Shown here piece after piece: positions 26,701 to 38,600 of a stretch of DNA of 64,000 nt; position 1 is the stretch's first letter, and every line of letters begins with the position of its first letter. The position numbers were made by a program, and so were the translations under genes. The notes beneath the pieces are model-generated. The model was not told the DNA's origin, made no database searches, and worked only from the letters and a program-made list of their open reading frames with translations. The DNA comes from Strix aluco (taxonomy: Eukaryota > Chordata > Aves > Strigiformes > Strigidae). The stretch spans positions 8,974,948 through 9,038,947 of the forward strand of contig NC_133948.1 in the NCBI RefSeq assembly GCF_031877795.1. The letters run 5' to 3'.

Positions 26701-29700
26701 AGAAATGACATCATTTTATACGTGGCTTGACAACAATCTGTATTTCATGTATTCCCATCTTCCTATTGCCTGCTTTGCTCCATAGAGCTTGCTGTCCTCT
26801 TGCACAAAGGGCAGCATTTCCTAATTATGTGACTGCACACAATATTAAAGTACATAACAAAATGGTGCACACATACACTGGAAACAGCTGCTTCAGTGTT
26901 TAGAGCTAAAATTCAAGAGGTCTTTTTTCTGCACCTGGCTCCAGTGTCCTTTGTTACTGGATGATCTCAACACACAGCAGTAGAGTACAGATATTTTATA
27001 AGGATTTCACATTGGAAGTCCACAAATCCTGCGTTTACACTTTCACAAACAGAAAACCATGGTAACCACTGCAATATCTAAGTATGGGTTACTGTACAGT
27101 TTATTCCATAATAGCCATCCTGAGAAAAACAAAGAGTCAAGTCCCCACTAATGTCTGCATAATAGGTTTAGAGCTCAGAATTTTAGGCACTTCGGACAGC
27201 TTTGGAGCACGCCTAGCTAAATTGCATTAGTAATTGCAGAAGAACAAACAGGGACTAATTAAATCCTCTTTCTAGATACAGATTACTGGCTGAAGATTTA
27301 TGTAGTATACACTATGCTGTGGTGTACTCATTTGAATTAATTATTGCAATCACCAAGCAAGGATCCCCAAAACTCCCTCTCCTATGGTAAAATAAGATCT
27401 AGGCTGACTATGGTTTTCCAATCTATAGTATTTCTTGCAAAAGAATAATACAGAATTTCTATTAAAAACTGAAGTATTACTGTTTCAACCCCCATGCCTC
27501 TTCGTTTCAATTTTATTAGCAGCTCCCACTGACAAATGATCAACAGTGCAGCCAAACTGAACATTACTCTTGGATTAGTAAGAAAAGTCTACTATCTACC
27601 GGCTCAAATCAAAGGACAGTAAATCAATGTTCCACTTTTGCACTGGTTAGATGTGTAGCACTGATTCAGTTTTTAAGATACTTCTCCCCACTCTAGCATG
27701 CATTTCTTTCATGTTCTAAACTGGCTGATACCACCTTATTACTGTATTCCAGACACTTTCCAATGCAAGCTAAACAAAACTCATGGTTTTCCTTTGTAGG
27801 CTTTGAAAAGTTTCCTTGTAGCTTATACACTAAGTAAGAACAGAAGACCTGTTCCAGGTCATATTTCACAGGTCCCACATAGATCCTCACACCACAGGGT
27901 CCTACAGCTGATTTCAGCTAAGAAGCATCTATTAAGAGACTAAGTTGTTTACACAAAAATGTTAAGTGTGTAGTTAGCAACCATCCCAGGTAATGAACCT
28001 TAAAAATCAGACCTCCAAGGTCACCACATGTATCTGTCTCTCAACTGAAGTTCTATTTGTGCTTTGAACAGTAGCATCCCTTAGTTTACATTACTAACAA
28101 ACCAACTGAGTTCCCATGTCGTCTGAACAATTTTGTAGAGATTGCTTCTATTTATAAAAGGATACACATGTGGCATACTTGAACAAACATGGACAGTATT
28201 TAAATTAGCATCTTGAAAAGGACTTTACACAAAAATAGAAAAATTGCTTGTATATTCATGTTCAAAGGCTGAGAGGCCCACCCTGATCTAATTGAGACAG
28301 TCTCTCATTCCTATTTCCATACATCCTTAATCTCTGCTCATTAGGAAAAATAGAAAGGAGGTTGGTACTGGCATAAATCACACGCTGACTACAGCTGTGG
28401 ATGGCCCATGTACAGGAATAACTCTCACTGCATTGGCTCTTCTGCCTTGAAAACTAGATCTAAAGGGAGCATTGAAATGCCACCGGGGTGGCCACATGCA
28501 GATAGCTGTGCATCCCACAGCTGAAGATGTCTAGCTATTTACTACCATCAACAAAGATGATTCTCCTTTTCCCTCTCCCAAACTACAGGAAGAAAAAATA
28601 TTTCTGTTGATAATAAACACTGGGGTATTTTTCTAAAGGAATTAATTTTAATAGCTTTCAGAAGTGTCCTGTATTGCCAACTTTGCTGATCCCACTGAAG
28701 GCAAAGATAGAATCAACTAGTTAAAAGCAGTAAAATGAGCTCTCTTGCAGCATAAAAAAAAAAAAAAACCAAAACTTTTCACACTTAGTTAAATGGATTT
28801 TCCCGTTGAGATTGCCTGTCTTTTTATCTTGCATGACAAGTTAGTCTAGATTCTCTTTACAAAAATTATATATCAAGATGAAATTGCCACAGCTTAAAAG
28901 GACATTTCTCTGTCATAACAAGAATAAATATTTTTCAGAAGCTGACAGACATGACAACTGAGATGACTCAGGTCAACCTGGCAAGCCTTACCTTTTCTGG
29001 ATCACAAGTAGAATGGACAGGGAAAACCTGCCATTAAAGATGCATTTCAGATGGAAAATGTTGAGATATCTCAGGAGGCTAAACTGCAATACTTGAAATC
29101 AGTGTTTGTTTGTTTTGAAATTCACCTGAGATTAAACTGATGGACACGTTTTTGCATACCCTTTTTCCTCTATATAGTGTCCTCTGCATGGCTGTCAGTG
29201 AATGTATACTTTGTGAAGCTGCTCCCTACCTGTTCCAACAATTTCTTGATTTGGCACATGGGAAAAAAAAAATTTAAAAAAATCAGAAATAAGTTAATAC
29301 TCCAAGTAGTGAAGTATGGTTTGGAAAGAAAGTTCAAGAAGGGACAATTTGTTCTTTTTCACAATTAGCATTACCAATATCAAATGAACCCCTAGAATTG
29401 GCTAGCAAGAGACAAGGAAGATGAGCTTTGTGTTGCGAACGTTTCAGAATTACAAGGATATCTCGTATGACTGTTCAGTTAGTATGAGGGAGAAGTGGAT
29501 AAGCAGAGTGGCAATGTTTCCATGTGCTTTCAAACACACCACAGTAAACCTTGAACTTCTGGCATCATACATCACAAGCAATTGCCACCAGAGCTACACC
29601 AAATCCACAGGCAGCTTTCAGCAAGTTACTAGGCAGAGGCCAAACCATAAGAGGGATGTAAGATCATGCTCCAAGGCACAATTCATACTGTCCAGCAGCA

Positions 29701-31210
29701 TATCAAGATTAAACAATCTGAGCTACAATTTACCTTTATTTCCTTTTTTGTGCATCTATTTATCAGCAGCCAGTTCTGTTTCCTCTGGGTTGGTATAAAA
29801 TGCACCTGCGTTACAGATGAAGCTACATTTTAAATCACATTTAATCATTTGTTCTAACTAAAATCAGAACACTGAACTGGCAGAAGTAGACATCTGAACA
29901 TCTGGAACTGGAGTTCACTGAAGCCCTTAAAATACTTTGGGTAAGAAAAACATCTTTGGATACAAATCAAATTCACTAAAGTAAAGATGATCTTCTATTA
30001 GCTTGATCTTTGCTGGTGACTAAACAAACCTAAGTCAAAAAAGCAGATGATGCTTCCCCTTTTTTTGATCTATGAACATACACAAGTCATGGGAAGATGA
30101 GATCTAATACATAGTTCAAGAATTTTAGGTACACATATATTTGTATTTCCATTAACTATCATCCAGAATGGTTACTATAGTTTTGAACTTTAAAATTCTA
30201 TTACATACTTATTTTAGGGCTATTCCAGTGCAGGATCAGATAATTGCCGGGGGGAGGGAGGAGAAGAGAAGAGCTTATGGTTTAAGTGCATTTATCATAA
30301 TATAAGTGTATTTGAAGTCATATACAGCTACCCTGTATGTTTAAGCCATTGCAGAAATACTGAGTCTTTCCAGTTTATGAAATACTGTAACATGATATAT
30401 AAATGTGGGGGGAATACCAAAGAATTTTTTTAAACATTCATGAATGAAGACGAGCTTTCCTTCTTGCTAAGGTAAATCCACCAGCCCAGCTATTGAGTAC
30501 AGTCTACCAGCCATTCTTCCTCCTTCTACCATCTGAATAGCAAGGGCGTAGACTATTTCTCTATTTTCTTTCCATCCCTACTGTGACTTCAACTTCAGTT
30601 GCTCTTCTACACCAATTTATCACTCCTCAGTTGTTTCCTGAAGGTTATTGATATTAAATTCCCCTGTGTCACAGACTGCATTAGAGTGTCAATTGCATGT
30701 CTGTGGCATATTCCTATGATTACCTCCCATTACTACTTCTAAGAACAAAGTTGAATTCTCATTTTCAGTATTGACTGAATGAGTTTTTACCTTACTTGTG
30801 CTTTCAGTTCACCCAGAAAATTACCCATTTTATTATCCCATTTCAAGGAATAATATACAGCAGCGTTACTACCGTTATATCAAAGAAGTAGTGGCACCTG
30901 GACCTTGGTTATGAATTATGTGTTTCTCCCGTACTTCAAATATGCTCAAGTGACTGCATGCTACAGAAAACAGTCTGAAAATGGGTATTTTATCAGAAAT
31001 TTCTAGTCTACAATATTCAGTGAGAGAATTAAGAGCTTTTTTTCTCCTTACTAAAATAATCCACAGTTTTTCCTTAAAGCCTTATGCTTTTAGTTTGCTG
31101 TGTAATCTATCAATACGTGCATTGCAGCTGCTAAACTCACTTGGGAGGTTCTCAGCACTAAAAACTAAGTAGCACAATTTAAACAGGCAAAGGGAACTAT
31201 TAGCTCCAGA

Positions 31211-31270
31211 ATAATCATAGAATCATTTAGGTTGGAAAAGGCCTTTAAGGTCATTAAGTCCAACCATAAT
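31211..31270 (-). mobile_element. CR1 retroposon 3'-end fragment
   Basis: ATAATCATAGAATCATTTAG followed by GTTGGAAAAGGCCTTTAAGG and TCATTAAGTCCAACC is the familiar tail of avian CR1 LINEs read in reverse. The CATAGAAT octamer is the reverse complement of the ATTCTATG terminal repeat, so the element runs on the minus strand and is cut short after about 60 bp. CR1 copies are usually 5'-truncated. This is one of the best clues that the DNA is avian. Confidence 0.9.
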
Positions 31271-34200
31271 AGTTCATTGGGTGACGTTATGACAGCACTA
31301 TGCTTACTGACAATTAAGCTGCATTCTCTACTAACACTGAAGTTACGCAACATAAAATAAGGCGGGAAGTTCTCAAAACTCGGGCTCTTTGAATGAACAC
31401 ACTAAGGTTTATGTCATAGCAGTCAGTAGTCCAAGGCATAAGAGCCCAGACTTCACTGAAATAGGTTAAATTGTTATCTCCAACGAAAAGCCTTATGAGA
31501 AATATGAAGAAAAAAGGTTTTGGTAGAAATAGGTTCAGGTCTGCTACAACTGAATCACTCTGGATTCTTGCAACATTAAGAAGAAACGGTTCTTCCTTCA
31601 TTATGCCATTTGGTTTGTTCATATAAGTAAATTAACCTAATCATTATATATAACATTATTGATACGTTGCTTCATAATCCTTAAAGTTAATGCTTGATTA
31701 CTCTCCTATTGTGATAAATTAGACCACCTACTCACAAGCTTCTATTTATTATTAAAGGAACACACATAGAGAGCTAAAAGCCTTGTGATAATACAACTGC
31801 AATATTTAGTTGCCTTTCCAGGCAATAATCTTGATAGCTAAAAAGTTTCGTTCCTCCTCATAAAACCAGAAGGAATATAACAGCGATACGGTGGATCCTA
31901 AATAGCTGAGGAAAAAGAATAAAGGAGAATCTATAATGGAATTCTCCCAAATTAAAGTATGAATACCAGTGATCAACACCACCATGAACTGATAGTGGAT
32001 ACTATGTATTTCAAACACTCTATGTGCTGCCATTTAGCAAAGGTGTTTGGACAAAAGCTAAAAATAAAGACTACATTGCTAAAAAGCTAACCCTGGCCTT
32101 CAAGTTCAAAGAGCTTTTCATCTACCAGAAGACACTCGTAACACGTGGCTTGAGCCCATAAACACATCTAGGAAGAAAGCCGAGTCAGAGCATGTTTTTC
32201 ATACATGTTACTCAGAAATGTTTGCAGTGCCCTAAAAGGATTTTTTTTTTCTATTCAGTAAGTGGTTTAAAAAAAAAAATTATTCACTTTTTCCACCTAT
32301 ATTAACCTCCATTATTCAGTAGCACCACACTGAAGTTGCTCAAGTCTCTGATACCCCACTGAGCTGATCTGCACCCAAAATTTGATATCCCAGTCCTATC
32401 TATCACTTTCATTTATTTATGCACAGGTAAGTTCACTGGCAGACACAGCAGCCTTAGCGCTTAATGACACAAATAAGGAATTAATAAACACACACGTAAA
32501 TCTTCATCTGATAAAGTTCTATGACAAGCAAGCACGGATTGTATCAGTAACACTGCTTAAAGCAATTTTAGGCCAGTGCCTCAACTGCTGCATATCAGAG
32601 ATCTACCTAACATCACAAGAGCTGTGCAAATCAACACCCCTGAAAATTCAGGTCTATCTCAACCTTTAACAACATATCACAACAAAAAGATCTTCAGGAC
32701 ACAAGACATTGCCTGTGGAAAAAGATAAAAAAATGGAGATGCTCAGGAAAGGGGAAAAAACCCACCACCACACAAAAGACACTAATCTCATGCATACTAC
32801 TTGCTTTGATTCCAAGACAAAGATAGATTTTACTAAAACTGCTCAGGACAAAAAGCAACAGCAGTTCCACACAAATTTATCTGCGTATTTTTGAATGGAC
32901 AGGACTTCAGATACTGCCTGACAACAGTTGCTCAATTATGTGTTACTTTTATTACATGCAAGACTTGGCAGCAGCAGAGACGTATGTTTGGGACAGTCCT
33001 CAAAAAATTTACTAACACTTCAAGATGCGCAGGCCAAGTTACAATATGGAGAGATCCTAAAAATACTTCATTTTGCATGTAATTATTCACTGATAACAGA
33101 GGGAGCAGAGTTAAGTTTGAGATTTGGTAATAGACTAAAGCAAATTGCTTCTTCCGTACAGTAACATATTCTAAAACGAACATCTCTGTTGATGTCCTGC
33201 TGCCAAAGGATGCTTCAACTCTGCTAGCAGGAAGATCTTAGATCACTAAGCAATTTGTAGCTCTAAATTACAAGTATCATGTGAAAACTAACATACAGCT
33301 TCCAGAACAACCTTAGCATATATCCATTTTTCGATGCAGGAAGAATAAATGTCAGCATTAAGACCCCTTTTTTTGACTATGAAACCATTAAAAAAATATT
33401 CATAACACCAGTGTCAACCAAGTTCACCACAGAAGCCAACTTCTGTCTTGTGTTTGTCCGCAAGCACCAAACTGTAATTAGATGCCCAAATGATAAGTGA
33501 TAGGCTTATACTTGTACCAGTTCCTGGGGCTTGTACCAGTTCTTGAAACAGTGTAATATCCTGAAAGGATTTACCAGTACTTCATATCAAATGCATTAAA
33601 AACAAGCAGCATGAAATCAAGTCACATTAAGTCAAGAGCATAACTCAGTGTCAAAACCTGTTTCGATCTGAGAAACTGTTAGACGAAACAACATTTGCAT
33701 TCTATTCTGAAATCCTACATTAAATTACTATATCAGTAACGAGCATTTTGAAACATCAAGAATATCACAGCCAAACCAAGAAGGATAAAGACATAGACAC
33801 ATATTCCAACTGTTATATAGCCTTCTGCTTCTAACAGCTTCACTGAGCTCAGTTCAAGATTAGCAATGGCGAAACAAGGAAAACAGTTCCAAAATAAGTG
33901 AAACAAATCTGAACATCCAAGAGCAATCTTTTCACCTTCCCAAAAAGCAGCTTAGTCAAAGCTCGTTTCAGAGCACAGTTTTGTGGCATGTCTCTCGAAA
34001 TACCAACAACGCCTCTGCAGGAAAGCTGCCGTCACCCCAGCATAAGAAGGGTTAGCGATCTACATAACTCAAGTTTATATAAAGGGAGAGGAAACAGAAA
34101 GCTAAAGCACTACACCACTCACATATTAATATAACTACAGGAGACCTCCAAGCTGACCGCCAGAGCTCAATTTGGCATTTAAGGGATGAAGGGAATCAGA

Positions 34201-34805
34201 GAAGAGGAAACAAGGAGGGGAAGAAAAAAAGTTTCCCCCTCCCTCCTTCAAGCAAATCTAAATTTGTTCATTAGATTCTCTGGCTTTTAGGGACAGTTAC
34301 ATAAAAATATGTAGAACCCGTAATGCTTAGAATAGGATTCCTTCCACTTCAAAAGGCTCTGCCGGACAAACCCTGACACACCAGCGATTCGTGGAACAGG
34401 CCAGCTCTCCCTGCTGAAGCAGGGGAGACTTTGGCCAGGTGAAACACGGGCTGGATTCACGCCTGTGGGCGCCAGGGCGGCGGTGGCCGAAGGTGCATGT
34501 CTCTCCATACACCAGCCCTGCTTGCAGAGCCGGGGGAGCGGCGGTTCTCCGGCATCGCTGATGCACCCAGCCGGCAGCTGCAGGAGTCCGAGAGCGTTTA
34601 CGTGCCACGAAATGGTGGATCTGACTGTCAGACACGTTTTATGATACGGAGAGATGATAAGCCTCTGCAAACCAACGCCGGGAAGGGATAGCAGGGAGCG
34701 GGACCAGCAGCGGCAGGGCCTGGAGGAGCTGTCAAGCCCAGCCGCCTCCCCCCGCCGGGCCGAGCGGCCCCCGCCCGAGCCCCCCTCCGCCAGAGCGGTA
34801 CTTAC

Positions 34806-34909
34806 GTGAAAACAAAAAATAAAGTAGTCGAACCCACTAATAAGGCAGCTGCTGTGGAGACAGGGATGTATTTAGTAGGTTTAAACCTCTTTCCAGTGCT
34901 GCTGGGCAT
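34806..34909 (-). CDS. ZDHHC8: ZDHHC8 coding exon 1 (palmitoyltransferase, partial)
   Basis: The minus-strand ATG at 34909 opens 34 codons plus two bases (AC) before a GTAAG donor (GT at 34805-34804). The peptide contains [20 protein letters not shown] and then STTLFFVF. This is the N-terminus of the ZDHHC5/8 family: a short basic cytosolic head and the start of the first transmembrane helix. The AAALLVG..TLFFVFT string is closer to ZDHHC8 than to ZDHHC5 (AAIFLVGATTLFFAF), and the neighbours RANBP1 and TRMT2A agree. ZDHHC8 is a Golgi/plasma-membrane protein S-acyltransferase whose DHHC cysteine transfers palmitate to proteins; the catalytic domain is in later exons outside the window. The split codon (AC plus N) gives the Thr that precedes CPW in the family. 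Confidence 0.9.
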
Positions 34910-35184
34910 CCTGTAGTTTACACATCACTATATAAATCCAACCCGAGAGGAGGGAGCCGGGAGGATGCGGGGACCCTCCGGCGCGGGGAGAGCGGGACCC
35001 GGGCGGCAGGGAGGGACGGGCGAGGGACGGGGAGCAGCTGACCTCCAGCACAGGAAATCCCACCCACACCGCCCGGCCCACTCGGCTGATGTCAACCAGC
35101 CCCTTAAGGTAGCGCTGCGGGGAGACAGGGGCGCGCAGGCAGCGCGGCCCCGCGGCGCCCCGCGGAGCTGCCGGCGGCCGGGCC

Positions 35185-35224
35185 GGGGCGGGGCGGGGCG
35201 GGGCGGGGGGGGGGTGGGGGCGGG
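35185..35224. promoter_or_regulatory. ZDHHC8: GC-box array / G-quadruplex-prone tract
   Basis: Four overlapping GGGGCGGGG units run into a run of ten G, then T, then GGGGGCGGG. These are consensus Sp1/KLF sites in tandem, and the G-runs on the plus strand meet the usual pattern for an intramolecular G-quadruplex. For ZDHHC8 the G-rich strand is the template strand. Confidence 0.8.
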
Positions 35225-35600
35225 CAGCACCGGCTCCGCGGGCAGCCGGAGCCCCCGGGGCGAGGCCGGGAGGGTTCCTCCTGCACCAGCGAGGGATCCG
35301 CCGCAGCAAGCGCCTGCCGCAGGGTGGGTCTCCCTCTCGCCCTCTTACGTGAGAAAAAAAAAAAAAAAAAAAAGGAAAAAGACAAATTATGGAGCTCTAC
35401 AAGGCTCTTTGTGGGACATTAAAGCTATTCGAGCAGCCCGCTCCACAGCGGTGCTCTCGAGCTCGGTTGCAAACCGCCTCGGTGCTGCAGGTTGCTGCAC
35501 TGCTGCAGGACCCGCGGAACCCGGCGCGGCCGGGCGCGGAGGAGGCTCCGTTCCGGAGGGGCGGATTGCAGGATCAGGGCCTGCGGTAAATTCGGAACTA

Positions 35601-38600
35601 GGCAAGTTGGACACAAATTGTGCACTGCTAGCTCAGTGAATAAACCCCTCCGTTTTATTCAGCTAAGCCCAGTTTCACAGTATTAAGAGAACTGCTACAC
35701 TCTGCCAAATTTAACTAATTCTAAAACGAATAAATGAGATTATGCTATACTCTGTTCCTTATAAATCTGTCCATTAGCATCAGGAGGCAGAAATAGGAGG
35801 TAATTTAAGGTAACATCAGAAATTCACCAAATCCGTGTTCTAAAGAGCACTGTGTGAATAGCTCTTCTGTTCACACTTGGGGGCACCACCCAGAAGGTCT
35901 CCTTAGTCTGAAGTAAACCCTCAGACGGGAGGAAGGGTTCAAGGCCACTTGGAAGTTTAGAAACCAAGACCAAGAGCTGCAGCTTGCTCCCTCCCTCCTG
36001 CTTTCTTCCTCAGTTAATCCCCCATTTGCAGCTACCAACATGCAGATAAAGTAACCACTGCATAAAACGACAAAAGCCACATTTGCAGCTTCTGTTGGGT
36101 GTTCTTAAAATAAGCATGTCCTAGAAGGTACATATTCCAGTTATTCTGAAAAGACATTATCATTTCCCATTTTAAGAGACTAGATAAGCTCCACAATCCT
36201 AGAGGTATTAAAAACAGAACAAGTAAAACCCAACAAAAAAGTAAGGGCCAACTTTGCAGTTTGCAAAAAAATTGTGAGCGTCAGCTTTAATATAAGCAAA
36301 TCCAGCAAGTTCCACCCTGAAGGCATATGGTTATATGAAATTTCAGCTTTTGCTAAGAACCACACCCCCTCAAAAAAAAAGTATTCTCTAGCCCTCTGAG
36401 AACAACTTCTAAAATGTCAAGTTTTACCCAAAAGGCACTAAAGCCAGAAGGCAACTTAAAATGAACTCCAGACTTAGGTTTTTGAGGAGGGAGAAGGACA
36501 ACATCTACTTAAGCTATTTTTGAATGCTTGGGGGACACTGAATGTATCCTGTGCCTCACCACTCCTTGTCATGCCAGCTTACTGAAATAAATGATTCTTA
36601 AAATCCTTGTAACTAATCAAAAGGTCAACAACTTTACACAGAACCAAACTCTGTGTACTAATCTGGAAGCCTTCAGGTGCATTACACCAGCATATTCAAC
36701 TGGATCAAAAGTGTACTTGTGAAGCAAATCACTCAGTCACTGTCCCTTACCACAGTTTGGTGCATATTTCTGAGTGGTCTCCAAGTAGATAACTAGATTC
36801 CTTTTCAACAAGACTAAGCCAACAGCCACATTTCAGGAGCACACCTAATACGTTCGGGTCATGAGTTAGTTTAGCACCACTTGCACGACATAGACACTTT
36901 ATCCCTGTCAGCAGTGCAAGCTCTTTCCCCCTCCCCACTCAAGCCATTCTTGGTGAAGAACTTCAGCTGCAAACAGCACCCTGGTTATTGTTCCACTGAT
37001 ATTTTTATTTTAAACTGGAAACTGTTATCATAAGCAGCATTATAGACCATTTATGAAGTCTGGTTAGCATCCTGTAATGGACAGCAAGAGACTTACTCAA
37101 ATGCATTTCTTAGGGTTTGAAAGGTAAAGAAGTTCTCTCCCTAGTGACAGTCAGATTGCATTTTTACCATGGACATGCAAGTGTCCTTTCTAGGTGAGCA
37201 ACAGAAGCATTGTGTCAAGTTTCTAGCAGGAGTTAGGGAGCAATAAGCACAAGTTCATTTTAAGGTACATTATTTGGAGGCTGGTGATTTACTTAAATTT
37301 AATCCTTTTTAAGGACAAAGCCTTTCTGGAATAGTAACATTCCTTGATGTGAATACAGGAGTTATTCTTAAGGAAACTATTCCTACTCTGTTCTCTGCAC
37401 CTCATTACTGTCAGTTGTATTTTCTTATAAGGATTCTCACCTCTCTAGAAAGTCTGCTTGTCAAAGGCAGTTTTGCAAGTGGGGAGGATTCAGTGCTCCT
37501 GCTCCTTCCACCCTTCTGGTTTTATCACTCTGACAACACTAATGCTTCTCCACACTCTCACTGCAACAGTCCCAATTTAGAGGGCCAACCTTTCAAGCCA
37601 CTCCTGTTCTGAAGGGAGGTACTCAGCTGCAAGCAACTTTTTTTTTTTTTTTAAAAAATCTCCCAGTCATACAACACTTTTATAGAGAAGGACACTAAAG
37701 ATAACAGTGTGAATAAGTGGTATCAGGGCACAAAGAATTGTAGCTTTCATAGCAACAAAAAAGGCACATCTCCAGACCTTAACTGATCTTAAAGATCACT
37801 GTGCAAGCCTGGGCTGGGCTGCACAGTCATCCTGTGGATCAAGACACTTTTGCTGTGCAACAGTGCAGTCATGCAGAACCAGCATTTCTAAAAGAGGGCT
37901 GTAACATTCCATGTTACAAGGCTACAGTGTTATGCTGAATTGTTTTGAGATTTTTTTTTTCTGCTACACATTGTAGATTACCTACCAGAAAGCAATACAT
38001 TTCTGTAATTTGGTGTCAAACAATTCCCACAGTTCACCACACTTCCTTCCTACTAACGTTCCAGTTCTTGAGAATGATTTATTTTCAAAACAGCATAAAG
38101 CACTGCTGAGCAACATTCAATCTCACTATTATAAAGCAAGTATATTTAAAGCCATGGGATGACTTTACCATTCAAACAGTAAGGATGTCTGAGGAGGAGT
38201 TGACTAAAGCAGGACAAGCATGTCTCAGAGTTGCTCTCCTGGAACACCTTTATTTCAGATTGTAGTTTCTGGATTCACACTACCTTATTAGTGTGCCAGA
38301 AGATTTTGGCAGCACTGAGGTAAACAGCAATGGCAGCATGAGTTAGGAAAAGATTTAATGACCACCCAAAGAACTAAAATACAGCTGCAAAGAACAATCT
38401 AAAAATAATCTGGGAGAGTATGGCTAGTAATTGCATGTCTTTTTGCGAGATTTTACTGAGATTTTACCCCAAAAGAGAAAGGGCCAACCACAGGAGCAGT
38501 GTTGGAGCTGCATGCCAGGGTACCATCCTCAAAACTGCAAGATGAAAGGAAGCTCATGACAGAGCAAGCATCAAGAAACCTTGATTGCTATGCAATTTTC

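Larger units (their letters stand above)
18741..34805 (-). other. ZDHHC8: ZDHHC8 intron 1, proximal part (no gene seen)
   Basis: About 16 kb of AT-rich DNA up to the ZDHHC8 exon 1 donor. All open frames are short and lack family features. Recognisable contents are a purine tract (19378-19418), two MIR-like relics (23452-23515 and 23643-23746), a CR1 tail (31211-31270), A-runs near 24429-24447 and 28754-28767, and a 13-bp direct duplication (CTTGTACCAGTTC at 33511 and 33530). The last ~370 bp become CpG-rich as they enter the promoter island. Confidence 0.6.
34440..35600. promoter_or_regulatory. ZDHHC8: CpG island and promoter of ZDHHC8
   Basis: G+C and CpG rise sharply over this stretch compared with AT-rich DNA on both sides. 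It covers the start of intron 1, coding exon 1 and the upstream leader. There is no clear TATA box near the start codon. A GC-box array lies about 275-315 bp upstream of the ATG, at 35185-35224. The transcription start is not visible; it is likely between 34930 and 35200. The long proline/arginine/alanine open frames across the island are artefacts of base composition. Confidence 0.8.

Noticed and set aside
34881-35639. Long open frames of up to 224 codons on both strands upstream of ZDHHC8
   Set aside because: They are Pro/Arg/Ala/Gly-rich products of CpG-island composition, overlap each other in several frames and contain poly-Lys or poly-Phe from an A-run.
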